From a virus: 64,000 nt of DNA. The translations under genes were made by a program, and so were the position numbers. Under the pieces are notes generated by a model. The model was not told the DNA's origin. It worked only from the letters and a program-made list of their open reading frames with translations, and did no database searches. Location: the IMG/VR virus record IMGVR_UViG_3300023074_000001, positions 1 through 64,000 of that record; one strand, given 5' to 3'. Shown here in pieces: positions 37,458 through 45,427 of this stretch (position 1 is the first letter of the stretch; the number at the start of each line of letters is the position of its first letter).

Positions 37458-37574
37458 GCAACGTAGTTTAAAGGAAAAACAGAGAAACCTTAGTAGGGAA
37501 ACAAGTAGGCATTGCGCTGAACGAAGTAGCCGAACAGTAAGTATTAGATGGTAGGGTCGAGTCTACCCGTTGCG
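37458..37574 (+). tRNA. tRNA-like gene with long insertion, anticodon unassigned
   Basis: Acceptor GCAACG/CGTTGC, D-arm GTTT AAAGGAA AAAC and T-stem GGTAG/CTACC (8-nt loop GGTCGAGT) are present. About 69 nt separate D-arm and T-arm, roughly 40 more than normal. Discriminator G, one C, then ATG, as in intact tRNAs here. Confidence 0.5.
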
Positions 37575-37575
37575 C

Positions 37576-37698
37576 ATGGCAGATAGAGTTTGTGATTCTT
37601 GTGACTGGGGTCAGTGCTTACAGTGTCGTAAGGGTAGCTGTCGATGTAAAAATTGTGGTGGAGGTCGTCCGTCGCTGGACCCCCGTAGACGCCGATAA
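37576..37698 (+). CDS. Cys-rich zinc microprotein after a tRNA-like gene
   Basis: This 40-residue protein has CDSCDWGQCLQCRKGSCRCK and NCGGG, then an Arg-rich end. ATG is 1 nt after the tRNA-like discriminator, without a ribosome site. Confidence 0.6.
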   Translation: MADRVCDSCDWGQCLQCRKGSCRCKNCGGGRPSLDPRRRR

Positions 37699-37731
37699 AT
37701 CCTTTAACGACTTATTGTTAGGAGATTTATC
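37694..37731 (+). promoter_or_regulatory. Hairpin sequestering the ribosome site of the next gene
   Basis: Arms 37694-37707 and 37718-37731 pair with one mismatch. The right arm contains AGGAG and abuts the ATG at 37732; the left arm overlaps the upstream stop. It may be a temperature- or translation-sensitive switch. Confidence 0.5.
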
Positions 37732-37911
37732 ATGATCAGTGTAAGTTTTGATCCTGTCCTTGACGGTGAGGGCAACCTTATCGGCCAGAGACTAACTATT
37801 TATTTCAACAACAAGATAGTTAATTCTCTGGATTATCCACCTGAGGCTGTTATGACTCAGGACGACCTAGATAATTATATTGTTGGAAAGCTGTCGGGCA
37901 TTCTGTCTTGA
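37732..37911 (+). CDS. Hypothetical small protein
   Basis: This 59-residue protein starts MISVSFDPVLDGEG. Function unknown. Its stop overlaps TTGACA. Confidence 0.6.
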   Translation: MISVSFDPVLDGEGNLIGQRLTIYFNNKIVNSLDYPPEAVMTQDDLDNYIVGKLSGILS

Positions 37912-37937
37912 CACAGTGGGGCTAGATGATGTAAGGT
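37908..37937 (+). promoter_or_regulatory. Promoter TTGACA-N18-TAAGGT
   Basis: -10 at 37932-37937. About 85 nt of non-coding leader with GGATGCGCC-type hairpins precedes tRNA-Pro. Confidence 0.7.
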
Positions 37938-38027
37938 ATTAAGCATAAGACGGCCGGTGGGATGCGCCATACGGTAGCTTCGGGTAGGAAACTAGCTCGC
38001 ATGAAGGCTAAAAACAACGCATACCTC

Positions 38028-38098
38028 GGGCACGAGGGAGACGGTTAACCCGGCTGGTTTGGAACCATCAGACACCCAGTTCGACTCTGGGGTGCCCG
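38028..38098 (+). tRNA. tRNA-Pro(TGG), probable
   Basis: Acceptor GGGCAC/GTGCCC (6 bp), D-stem GGG/CCC, anticodon arm GCTGG TTTGGAA CCATC with one mismatch, T-arm CCCAG TTCGACT CTGGG. An 8-nt loop Ser(GGA) reading is the alternative. Confidence 0.7.
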
Positions 38099-38157
38099 AC
38101 AAGTAAGAGTATGGCATAGTCCCTTAATTGTCCCATAGTGGTGCTCTTACCGTAATT

Positions 38158-38231
38158 GTGGCTATAGCTTAATGGTCTAGAGCGACAGGTTGTGTCCCTG
38201 TTAGGTGTCCGTTCGAATCGGACTAGTCACC
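38158..38231 (+). tRNA. tRNA-His(GTG) without encoded G-1
   Basis: Acceptor GTGGCTA/TAGTCAC, D-stem GCTT/GAGC, anticodon arm ACAGG TTGTGTC CCTGT, T-arm GTCCG TTCGAAT CGGAC, discriminator C as in His. Position -1 is T, not G. Confidence 0.9.
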
Positions 38232-38237
38232 GAATAC

Positions 38238-38276
38238 AGAAAGTGTAAGTAACATAAAAATTTACTTACACTTTCT
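38238..38276 (+). ncRNA. 15-bp perfect hairpin before second tRNA-His
   Basis: AGAAAGTGTAAGTAA pairs exactly with TTACTTACACTTTCT around a 9-nt loop; it ends 3 nt before the tRNA. No T tract. Confidence 0.8.
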
Positions 38277-38279
38277 CAT

Positions 38280-38351
38280 GGAGTTCGTAGCTCAATGGTA
38301 GAGCGCTGGGTTGTGGTCCCAGATACGGGGGTTCAATTCCCCTCGATCTCC
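38280..38351 (+). tRNA. tRNA-His(GTG), second copy with G-1
   Basis: G-1 (38280) faces discriminator C. Acceptor GAGTTCG/CGATCTC has one T-T mismatch; D-stem GCTC/GAGC; anticodon arm CTGGG TTGTGGT CCCAG; T-arm GGGGG TTCAATT CCCCT. Confidence 0.9.
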
Positions 38352-38373
38352 CTACGACAATTTAAGGAAAACT

Positions 38374-38442
38374 ATGATTCAGGCTACACTTTACAAGTGT
38401 CCTCGGTGTGGTAATGTTCTTCCTCGAAAATGCCCCTGCTGA
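38374..38442 (+). CDS. Zinc-ribbon microprotein
   Basis: This 22-residue ORF has CPRCGNVLPRKCPC, a minimal zinc-knuckle. AAGGAAAAC precedes the ATG. Very short. Confidence 0.45.
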   Translation: MIQATLYKCPRCGNVLPRKCPC

Positions 38443-38496
38443 TACTATAAACTTAAATGACAACGGCGTCATCAATTTCTGAAGTAAAGGATGTTG

Positions 38497-38565
38497 ATGG
38501 CGAAATATATTTGTATGGATTGTGGAACGCCTCACGATGGTGAACACAAATGTAAAAAGAAATAA
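38497..38565 (+). CDS. Zinc microprotein
   Basis: This 22-residue ORF has CMDCGTPHDGEHKCKKK. AAAGG lies upstream. A terminator follows. Confidence 0.45.
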   Translation: MAKYICMDCGTPHDGEHKCKKK

Positions 38566-38569
38566 TTGC

Positions 38570-38609
38570 TCCCTAGGGTCTTTCGAGACTCCTAGGGATT
38601 TTTTATATA
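38570..38609 (+). terminator. Intrinsic terminator
   Basis: TCCCTAGGGTCT TTCG AGAC-T-CCTAGGGA stem with a UUCG tetraloop and TTTTTTATATA tail. Confidence 0.9.
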
Positions 38610-38623
38610 AGGAGAGTAGCACT

Positions 38624-38746
38624 ATGAAACCCATTCATATATGGGATAAGATTATTTATTGGTGGGTAACTACATCAGAAGCTTGGAGATTCACTATTCT
38701 GATGCTTCTGGTATTCTGGGCCATGATGTTTTTCCTCGTAATTTAG
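38624..38746 (+). CDS. Small single-span membrane protein
   Basis: This 40-residue protein has a Trp-rich N-terminus and a C-terminal membrane span (FTILMLLVFWAMMFFLVI). GGAGAG precedes. Confidence 0.55.
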   Translation: MKPIHIWDKIIYWWVTTSEAWRFTILMLLVFWAMMFFLVI

Positions 38747-38754
38747 GAGCAGTT

Positions 38755-38844
38755 ATGGGTCACAGTGAGCCTAAAGTCTGTCCTGTCTGTGGAACTGTTA
38801 TGACAGGATCAGTATGCCCTTACAAAGGTAAGAGACACGAATGA
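38755..38844 (+). CDS. Zinc microprotein
   Basis: This 29-residue protein has VCPVCGTVMTGSVCPYKGK. AGGAG precedes; ATGA overlap with the HAD gene. Confidence 0.5.
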   Translation: MGHSEPKVCPVCGTVMTGSVCPYKGKRHE

Positions 38845-39323
38845 AACCGATACGATGGCTACTTGATGTTGATGGGGTGCTTAATGCTTCTAGGGCTGGT
38901 TGGTCTGCTGCACCTAATTTAGGGTTAGCTTATGGTAATGGAGCATCATGGAGAATGCGATGGGCTCCTGCTCTGATGGAGCGTATTCGTCAGGTGCATA
39001 ATACGGGCCTCGTAGAGATTTTATGGGCGACTACTTGGGTAGGGTACACAGACCAACTGGAAAGCCTTTTTAGGCTCCCAGCTTTGCGCTCAGCAGGCTT
39101 AACGGCTATGTCTGTGGCAGACAAGCAGGATGCAGCTGAGGAGACTGTTGACTCAGGAGTTAAGTTGATCTGGACAGATGATGTGGCTATTCCTACAGAT
39201 GGTGCACTACGGTTTAAATTAGAGGCACACAACAGTCTGCTGATAGCTCCTAGGTCTAGTAGAGGGTTACGTCCTGAGCATCTTGACCAAATTGACTCCT
39301 ACGTGCTACGGTACGGATCATGA
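38841..39323 (+). CDS. HAD-like hydrolase
   Basis: This 160-residue protein has the HAD nucleophile motif LLDVDGVLN near residue 8, LWATTWVGYTDQL near 60 and IWTDDVAIP near 109, matching small phage HAD phosphatases. The substrate is unknown; nucleotide or polynucleotide 3'-phosphate processing is possible. Confidence 0.8.
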   Translation: MKPIRWLLDVDGVLNASRAGWSAAPNLGLAYGNGASWRMRWAPALMERIRQVHNTGLVEILWATTWVGYTDQLESLFRLPALRSAGLTAMSVADKQDAAEETVDSGVKLIWTDDVAIPTDGALRFKLEAHNSLLIAPRSSRGLRPEHLDQIDSYVLRYGS

Positions 39324-39721
39324 GCAACACCTATACCCTCGAAGGACTAAGGTTTACTGAAGATGAAGAAATCATCCAATACTTCACGCGCGGGCAATGT
39401 AATGCGCTTGCGTACGAGCTTAATAGACTTAAAGGATATAGTCTTGGAATCTGCTCTAGTAGTGCTGGTGGAGAAGACGATTTCGGCGCTCATGCGTTCT
39501 GTTATACATCTGATGGATTAGTTATTGACATTAGAGGTGTGCAGCACTTTGCCGACTTCAGGATGGATTGGCTTTACTTTCCTTTTGTTACTCGATACAC
39601 GCTGTCTGACTATCACAAAGAAATGAGATTTTGGAAGAACGATACTCACTATACTCAAGACAGGTTTGCTCGTAAGTGGGCTAAAATTATAGTCGATATA
39701 CTCGAAGACCCATTTTACTAA
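39320..39721 (+). CDS. Hypothetical protein
   Basis: This 133-residue acidic protein starts MSNTYTLEGLRFTEDE and has FTRGQCNALAYELNRL and HAFCYTSDGLVIDIRGV, a GQC...H pattern that recalls a papain-like layout. Not assigned. Confidence 0.6.
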   Translation: MSNTYTLEGLRFTEDEEIIQYFTRGQCNALAYELNRLKGYSLGICSSSAGGEDDFGAHAFCYTSDGLVIDIRGVQHFADFRMDWLYFPFVTRYTLSDYHKEMRFWKNDTHYTQDRFARKWAKIIVDILEDPFY

Positions 39722-39737
39722 AGAAGCGAGGCGAGAC

Positions 39738-40007
39738 ATGGCAGATAAGGCTGTGTCTCGCCTTTCTTCATTTATGGCTAAGTATAGTGATAAACTACAT
39801 CTGTGCTTCGCTGCTTTCTGGATACTGATGGTAATACCTACGTTACTTTTTTGGTCCCAATCTGTTGCTGTAGTATTAGTCTATTCTGTGTATGCTTTAG
39901 TAGGTGCTCACATTGCTGCTTATGAAGGAGCAAAAGATGACGCCCAAATTGCTTTACTCATAAAAGAGGTACGTGAGCTGCGCAAACAGCTTGAAGGCAA
40001 GAGTTGA
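39738..40007 (+). CDS. Membrane protein
   Basis: This 89-residue protein has two membrane spans near 22-40 and 45-65 and a charged C-terminal helix. AGGCGAGACA (39729-39738) and TGTCTCGCCT (39754-39763) form a hairpin over the first codons, with a TTCTTCATTT run after it; ATG 39774 is an alternative start. Confidence 0.6.
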   Translation: MADKAVSRLSSFMAKYSDKLHLCFAAFWILMVIPTLLFWSQSVAVVLVYSVYALVGAHIAAYEGAKDDAQIALLIKEVRELRKQLEGKS

Positions 40008-40019
40008 CTGTGGTAGAAT
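39991..40019 (+). promoter_or_regulatory. Promoter TTGAAG-N17-TAGAAT, leaderless
   Basis: The -10 (40014-40019) is followed by 6 nt and ATG at 40026. Confidence 0.65.
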
Positions 40020-40025
40020 CAGGAC

Positions 40026-40337
40026 ATGACACACTACACTAAGGCTAATGAAGACCAGAGAAACGACAGGGCACTAAAAGATTTAGTCTACATGGAAGTA
40101 ATGAATGAGTATTCTTCCTACGAGAAGTCCGCTACTTGGTTGCAGAAAATCTATGATAACACCAGCTTTAACAGGGCAGAGGTGTATGGCCTGCTGAAGA
40201 AAGCTATTTGGCATAGAGATCTTTTACAACGAGTATTGAGTAAGTATCCTGAAGATGATTTTTACATAGGAAATCAGGCAGCATTTTTGTCTTCTGAAGA
40301 GGTTATCAAACTTAAGGAAAAATATGCAATTGATTGA
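40026..40337 (+). CDS. Hypothetical helical protein, leaderless
   Basis: This 103-residue protein starts MTHYTKANEDQRNDRALK and is charged and helical. No ribosome site. It overlaps the next gene by 14 nt. Confidence 0.65.
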   Translation: MTHYTKANEDQRNDRALKDLVYMEVMNEYSSYEKSATWLQKIYDNTSFNRAEVYGLLKKAIWHRDLLQRVLSKYPEDDFYIGNQAAFLSSEEVIKLKEKYAID

Positions 40338-40869
40338 TTGGCGAGGAAATCCTTATACCGTAGGTAGCAAGGTTATCTATGCCGCTATGAGTGGGCGTAG
40401 TGTAGAACTGCAAGAGGCCGAAGTATTAGAGATTAAAACAGTTTACCGTAATAACTACACAGGCAAATGGGTGACTTACAAAGAAGGTGATCCTATTCCA
40501 CGAGAAATGGAGTACGATTACGATAATAAGTCTTGGGCACCTACAGGTGACGAAATTACTAAATTTGAAACTAGGGTAAAGCTTCAACCTACTCGTAAGG
40601 GCTCTCGAAACTTCTCTATGCGTGAAGATACCGAAACTTGGTATGAGAACAAGCATACAGGAGAGCGTAAAGACTGGAAATGGATTGATGAAACTTACTA
40701 CCTTCCTGCTGCGATTAAGGCACATCAGGAAACTGGTTCTCGATATCATAATAGGTACCGAGAAATTGCCGCAGAGATTGATAAGGATGGCTGGGAGCGC
40801 AAGGAGAAGTATGTTCTTCCTAAGCCGGTAAATCTGACAGTAATCGATAATATTACGGTGATCGAATGA
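40324..40869 (+). CDS. Hypothetical protein
   Basis: This 181-residue beta-rich protein starts MQLIDWRGNPYTVGSKVIY, resembling small SH3-like DNA- or RNA-binding barrels at its start. Not assigned. It overlaps SbcD by 4 nt. Confidence 0.6.
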   Translation: MQLIDWRGNPYTVGSKVIYAAMSGRSVELQEAEVLEIKTVYRNNYTGKWVTYKEGDPIPREMEYDYDNKSWAPTGDEITKFETRVKLQPTRKGSRNFSMREDTETWYENKHTGERKDWKWIDETYYLPAAIKAHQETGSRYHNRYREIAAEIDKDGWERKEKYVLPKPVNLTVIDNITVIE

Positions 40870-41879
40870 AAGTTGCAATTCTTAATGATGTTCATCTAAC
40901 AGATCCTAACAATCATCCTAGTTCCTGCACATCTGAATACACAGAAGATATGTTTGACCTGCTGTATCAGGCGAGTAAGGTAGCTGAGGAGTCTGATTGC
41001 TCAGCAATTATCCAGCTAGGAGATCTATTTCATATTAAGACTCCAAGTCGTAATTCTCTCAAACTAGTACAACAAGTTATTGAGTGGGCAAGATATACAG
41101 ATCTTCCTGTATTTGTTGTTACCGGAAATCATGATTTGCTCAACGATAGACTAGATAGCCTTGATGAGGGCCAACCTCTAGGAGTACTATATTCTTCGGG
41201 AGCAGTTTATAAAGCTGATCAATACTTCGGTGATTCCAGTTCAGTATTGACAGGAGTTCCTAAAGCTGGACATTATCCAATATACGGTGTTCCGTGGCAG
41301 CAATTCTGGGATGCTGAGCATTCTGTAGCAGATCGAGCAGTCAAGGATGCATTACATGCTTTTAAGCCTTCCGATACTGCTCAGCTAATTGTTACTCATG
41401 CACCGTTCTTTCCGCCAGGAGTTAACCCAGCTTATGAGCACTACTCAACAGAGAAGTTTTCTCGATTCGTTAACCCATCTGGACAATCAAATGTTCAAGT
41501 TGTGTATGGTCACATCCATGACAGGCATGGAGAATACGTTGTTAACGGGGTTCGATTCTGTAATTACGGTGCTCTATCACGTGGGAGCCTTACCGAATCG
41601 AACCTTACTAGAGCTGTTGGAGTTACGATCTGGGATTCTATTACAGGAAGATTTGAATTCGTAGAACTGAAAGCTAAGCCTGCTGAGCAGGTATTTAGGG
41701 TTAAAGAGATTAAAGAAGTCAAGGCTACTCAAGTCAGACTGGATGAGTTCCTAGCATCCGTAGGCCAATCTTCTATTACCATTACCGATATTGCTAGTGT
41801 TCTTGATCATGTCAAGACATTGAAATTAGGTAAAAAAATAGAAGATATTGTTGAGGAACTTCTCACCACTGTAGAGTAG
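40866..41879 (+). CDS. sbcD: SbcD/Mre11-like nuclease subunit
   Basis: This 337-residue metallophosphoesterase has AILNDVHLTD near 3, QLGDLFH near 53, VVTGNHDLLNDR near 90, VTHAPFF near 177 and YGHIHDRHG near 216, the Mre11/SbcD/gp47 pattern, with a helical C-terminal tail. It should pair with the split SbcC halves at 26.8 and 51.6 kb in DNA-end processing. Confidence 0.88.
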   Translation: MKVAILNDVHLTDPNNHPSSCTSEYTEDMFDLLYQASKVAEESDCSAIIQLGDLFHIKTPSRNSLKLVQQVIEWARYTDLPVFVVTGNHDLLNDRLDSLDEGQPLGVLYSSGAVYKADQYFGDSSSVLTGVPKAGHYPIYGVPWQQFWDAEHSVADRAVKDALHAFKPSDTAQLIVTHAPFFPPGVNPAYEHYSTEKFSRFVNPSGQSNVQVVYGHIHDRHGEYVVNGVRFCNYGALSRGSLTESNLTRAVGVTIWDSITGRFEFVELKAKPAEQVFRVKEIKEVKATQVRLDEFLASVGQSSITITDIASVLDHVKTLKLGKKIEDIVEELLTTVE

Positions 41880-41887
41880 GTAAAACA

Positions 41888-42064
41888 ATGATTGCAGAAG
41901 ATGGTATGTTTGTCGAACCTGACAAGGAATCGATGTTTATATTTTTCTTCTGCACAATCTGTCCTTTATCTATTCCTTTTATTCATGCTAGAAATGCTTA
42001 TCTGTATCTTGACGGTCACAGACAGAACGCATACCACAAAAGGCGTCTTGAGCTGCAACGATGA
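41888..42064 (+). CDS. Small protein with hydrophobic segment
   Basis: This 58-residue protein has a central span MFIFFFCTICPLSIPFIHA and a basic tail. Function unknown. Confidence 0.5.
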   Translation: MIAEDGMFVEPDKESMFIFFFCTICPLSIPFIHARNAYLYLDGHRQNAYHKRRLELQR

Positions 42065-42106
42065 AGTGTGATATACTTGATTATTACTATAATTAAAGGA
42101 ACACAC

Positions 42107-42901
42107 ATGACTGAAAAAGACACTAGATTTAAGGTTTCTTGGAGTAGTTTACAAAGACATGAGTATTGTAAGGCTAAGCATTTTCTTGTATTGGAGGGTC
42201 ATACGGTTCCTGGTAAGGACGCAAGAAACTTCCTTGCCGGTAATGTTATTGACTCTGTGCAAAAAGCTTGGCTTGACAATCCTGTAGGTAGTATGGATGC
42301 TATGGTTGATGATCATATGGAAATGGCTATTGCCGAATCTGAAATCAAGGGTAGCATCAAGTGGCGCAATAAGAATGATAAAAAGAATATCAATACTTCC
42401 TGTCATACGGCTGCTGTACAACTTCAACCTATTTTGGAAGCTAGAGTATTGCCTTATGATTATGAGCCTGCTAAGAGGTTCTATACTCCCGTCAAGATTC
42501 GTAAGCCTGATGGTGAAGTATTAGAGATTATTCTTCGAGGTGAGTTCGACTTATTGGTAAAGGATAATTTTGGCAAATTCATAGTATGGGATTTGAAGAC
42601 TACAGCAGACAATGACTATTGGAAAAAAACATTAGGACAACTGGTGTTTTATGATTTAGCCATCTACAGTATGTTTGGTGAGCCTCCTGTAAAGACAGGA
42701 TTTATTCAGCCGCTCTGTGATGAACAAGTCAAGGAGTTCTATTTCGATGACTCTCATAGAGCTGAAATGTGGGGGAGAATTAATTCTATGATGCAGGCTT
42801 TGTGGGTAGAGGATTACAGCCCAAAAGTTGATAACACAGGCTGCTCATTCTGTGAGGTTGCCCACTCCTGCCCTAAGTTCAAGAGGAAGTTATTTAGTTG
42901 A
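42107..42901 (+). CDS. PD-(D/E)XK exonuclease, Cas4/RecB-like
   Basis: This 264-residue protein begins VSWSSLQRHEYCKAKHFL, has GEFDLLVKDNFGKFIVWDLKTT near 145-165 (the D...DLK catalytic pair), QLVFYDLAIY near 175, and a C-terminal CSFCEVAHSC that with the N-terminal Cys could hold an Fe-S cluster as in Cas4/AddB-type nucleases. It lies between SbcD and the clamp gene. Start 42107 uses AAAGGA. Confidence 0.85.
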   Translation: MTEKDTRFKVSWSSLQRHEYCKAKHFLVLEGHTVPGKDARNFLAGNVIDSVQKAWLDNPVGSMDAMVDDHMEMAIAESEIKGSIKWRNKNDKKNINTSCHTAAVQLQPILEARVLPYDYEPAKRFYTPVKIRKPDGEVLEIILRGEFDLLVKDNFGKFIVWDLKTTADNDYWKKTLGQLVFYDLAIYSMFGEPPVKTGFIQPLCDEQVKEFYFDDSHRAEMWGRINSMMQALWVEDYSPKVDNTGCSFCEVAHSCPKFKRKLFS

Positions 42902-43077
42902 GCAAGCCTGGATACTATGATAAAACTCGTATGTTGGAATTCATGCAAAAAGAAGTAAATTGTTTAAGCTCTAGACTAATAGAATTGCCTCAGTCTACAG
43001 AAAGATTAGCGCTGCAATATTGTGTAGGTGCATTGCAGACAAGCATGTACAGAATTCAACATGGAAGTGATGAATGA
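42898..43077 (+). CDS. Hypothetical helical protein
   Basis: This 59-residue ORF starts from TTG overlapping the nuclease stop by 4 nt and overlaps the next ATG by 4 nt. Function unknown. Confidence 0.5.
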   Translation: MSKPGYYDKTRMLEFMQKEVNCLSSRLIELPQSTERLALQYCVGALQTSMYRIQHGSDE

Positions 43078-43322
43078 GCAATACAGACGCTATTATCGAT
43101 AATCTTAAGGCTCGCAGAAATGCAGCTCAACTAGCTAGGGTACGAGCTGAGACATTAAAAGAAACAGCTCAGGCATCGTACGATGCTGCTATAGCTAGTT
43201 TAAAGTCTGAGTTTGCTGTTGACACCATCGAGGATGCTCGTGCTAGACTTAGTGATCTACAACGTCAATTCGAATCTCAGCTGGAAGACATTACAGCAAA
43301 ATTAGATGCAATGGGGTGTTAA
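43074..43322 (+). CDS. Coiled-coil protein
   Basis: This 82-residue protein has heptad-like KARRNAAQLARVRAETLKE and LSDLQRQFESQLEDITAKL. It sits just before the clamp gene. Function unknown. Confidence 0.6.
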   Translation: MSNTDAIIDNLKARRNAAQLARVRAETLKETAQASYDAAIASLKSEFAVDTIEDARARLSDLQRQFESQLEDITAKLDAMGC

Positions 43323-43323
43323 A

Positions 43324-44574
43324 GTGGATCAGACAGGCGGAGTTGCAGAGCTAGATATTCTTAGTTGGCTTGACAGTGAAGAATCCGTTAAGCCCAAAAT
43401 AGCAGTTAGATCTTCAGCTCATGCTAAAAGTCTCACTACGGATAACACTGTTAAAATGGGTTTTGAGGTACAGCGAGAGGTATTGCTGAGTTTACTGAAC
43501 AAGGCTATTTCTGCTGTACCTAGTAATACTATGATTCCTGTGCTCAATAACTTCAAGTGCGCAGTAGGCAACGATAAGTTAGTTGTTGTTGGTAGCTCGA
43601 AGAGTATGTCTATTGCAGTAACTACGGATCAGGTTAGTATTAGTACTGAAGGCACACAGGTATTTCCTGCGAAAACATTCCTGAATATTGTTAAAGAATG
43701 TAATCCAGGGTCTACGGTATTTATAGAAGTTACTGATGTTGGTGCAGTCATCGTAGCTGGAAGCTTTAGTGTAGAAATAGCTTTAGCTAAAGCTGATGGA
43801 TACCCCGCACTTGAAGATGTTTCTGCATTAGAGTTTCACCAGGTCAACAGATTGCAATTTATAGATGCTATAAACATTGTGAAATATGCTCTACCTAGTA
43901 GAGAGTTTTCTGGTCAGAGTTCTATGAAGATGATCAACATCAAGGGTGGTAAGTTCACCGCCTGCGACGGATCACGATTTCAGCAGAGTAGGATTCATGG
44001 GTTCAAGTTGCACATGCAGCTACCAGCTGATAGTATCAGCATACTGAACAAGCTGCTAGGTGGCTCTGACCTGGAGAACCTGGAAATTGGTGAGGTTACT
44101 AAGAAATTAATCTTCAAACTCGGCACTACAGTATTCTATGTCAATAAGCTTGATGATCCATATCCTAATGTTGAACAGCTCTGGCTTAGACCTGCTCTCA
44201 CTAACGATCAGGAATTGCTTGTGGATCGTCAGGAATTGATTACAGCAATCAAGCAGGTAAGAACTACAGCTGATACTAATTCTTCTGCATTAGGTCTTCA
44301 AGTAGAGGCCGAATCTATGAGAATAGTAACTAAGGATACTAATAACTCAGCTTCTGCTACTATAGCCTGTAAATGGTCGGGTAAATCTAGAAACATTGTT
44401 GTCAATTACCTGCATCTTGCAGAAATGTTAAAGGCTTATCCCTCAACTGAGTGTAGATTTATGTTAGGTGAGGATACACAGAAGCATAAGTCACCTATTC
44501 TACTGCGAGATGATGATACGATGGCGATTGCAACAATCAGTCAGCTACTTGCGTACCAGCCAGGTTTGCTGTAG
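43324..44574 (+). CDS. dnaN: DNA polymerase sliding clamp, DnaN-like
   Basis: This 416-residue protein matches the beta-clamp: an N-terminal VQREVLLSLLNKAISAVPSN followed by PVLNNFKCAVGNDKLVVVGS, GSFSVEIALAKADGYPAL near 145, DGSRFQQSR near 210, and LLVDRQELITAIKQVR near 300 in the third domain. It starts about 40 residues earlier than usual, with an acidic extension. It works with the clamp loader at 3.3-5.4 kb. GTG start. Confidence 0.85.
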   Translation: MDQTGGVAELDILSWLDSEESVKPKIAVRSSAHAKSLTTDNTVKMGFEVQREVLLSLLNKAISAVPSNTMIPVLNNFKCAVGNDKLVVVGSSKSMSIAVTTDQVSISTEGTQVFPAKTFLNIVKECNPGSTVFIEVTDVGAVIVAGSFSVEIALAKADGYPALEDVSALEFHQVNRLQFIDAINIVKYALPSREFSGQSSMKMINIKGGKFTACDGSRFQQSRIHGFKLHMQLPADSISILNKLLGGSDLENLEIGEVTKKLIFKLGTTVFYVNKLDDPYPNVEQLWLRPALTNDQELLVDRQELITAIKQVRTTADTNSSALGLQVEAESMRIVTKDTNNSASATIACKWSGKSRNIVVNYLHLAEMLKAYPSTECRFMLGEDTQKHKSPILLRDDDTMAIATISQLLAYQPGLL

Positions 44575-44621
44575 GGTAGTGCTCATGACGGCACAAAGTC
44601 GTCTTAACGAAAGGGTTTTCT

Positions 44622-44861
44622 ATGAAGTCTGCTAAGTTTGTTGCGGTAGCAGTTGCTGCTGTGTTAAGTTTTGGTAGTATGGTCGCCTGTGGTTCTGGAA
44701 ATTCAGAGCCTGTTGACGCCAATATTGATACTGGTGTAGTGATTGACAAGTCCAGTAAGCGTGTTACTATTCTTGAAGACGACGGCGAGCGAGACACCCA
44801 CAAGTTCCGAAACTCTAAGAAGTGTCTTGTTGGTCAGCGTTGGCCTGATTGCAAGAAGTAA
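44622..44861 (+). CDS. Small lipoprotein
   Basis: This 79-residue protein has a signal peptide and lipobox MVAC at residue 23, then a short soluble domain with a Cys pair (KCLVGQRWPDC). AAAGGG precedes. It may modify the host surface. Confidence 0.7.
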   Translation: MKSAKFVAVAVAAVLSFGSMVACGSGNSEPVDANIDTGVVIDKSSKRVTILEDDGERDTHKFRNSKKCLVGQRWPDCKK

Positions 44862-45202
44862 TGGCTAAGTCAAAGGAAACAGACAATATCTCTGATGGTT
44901 ATCATACTTTCGGAGAATTATACGATCATCGTCGTGCATTGACACGAGCCTTGATGTTGTCAAATACTAAAATTTCTTGGCGTTCAAGGCACCACCACCC
45001 AGATGATGCGCCTATGTTTGAGGGTGGGTATTTTATCGTAGGAATGCAGTTGCCTACGGGACAAATCAGTTACCACTACAAGCTTACTCACTGGAATGAT
45101 TTTGACGGAGTACACACCATCGAGCACGCCCCTAAGTACGATGGACACACTCCACGAGAAACAGTGACCAGACTACTTGACTGGGTAATCAGAAAGATGT
45201 AG
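44861..45202 (+). CDS. Conserved phage protein with WxxFDGxH/DGHTP motifs
   Basis: This 113-residue protein has HTFGELYDHRRALTRALM, HHHPDDAPMFEGGYFIVGMQ and APKYDGHTPRE, a pattern common in tailed phages and of unknown function. TAATG junction upstream. Confidence 0.7.
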   Translation: MAKSKETDNISDGYHTFGELYDHRRALTRALMLSNTKISWRSRHHHPDDAPMFEGGYFIVGMQLPTGQISYHYKLTHWNDFDGVHTIEHAPKYDGHTPRETVTRLLDWVIRKM

Positions 45203-45235
45203 ACTAGTACTACAGCCAGGGAAACTTGGCTTCAT

Positions 45236-45319
45236 GTGTTAGAGGCAACTGTTGGTTGGTTGCAACGGTCTGTAAAATCGTTCCGCGAGGCGTCGGGGGT
45301 TCAATTCCCTCCTAACACA
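45236..45319 (+). tRNA. tRNA-Tyr(GTA)
   Basis: Class II: acceptor GTGTTAG/CTAACAC, D-stem GCAAC/GTTGC, anticodon arm ACGGT CTGTAAA ATCGT, variable arm CCGC-GAG-GCG, T-arm GGGGG TTCAATT CCCTC. An AGCCA/TGGCT stem ends 4 nt upstream. Confidence 0.93.
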
Positions 45320-45339
45320 CATACATTAACTTAATACAA

Positions 45340-45427
45340 AGGTAGAGTCACTTATAGGGCAGGCTGTTGAGAGAAGCCGGTAATTCCGTAGAGATCCCAG
45401 GAGGGTGTAAGACCTTCGCTCTAACCT
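45340..45427 (+). ncRNA. Structured segment after tRNA-Tyr
   Basis: AGGTAGAG and CTCTAACCT close an 88-nt segment with one bulge. No ORF. Confidence 0.35.
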
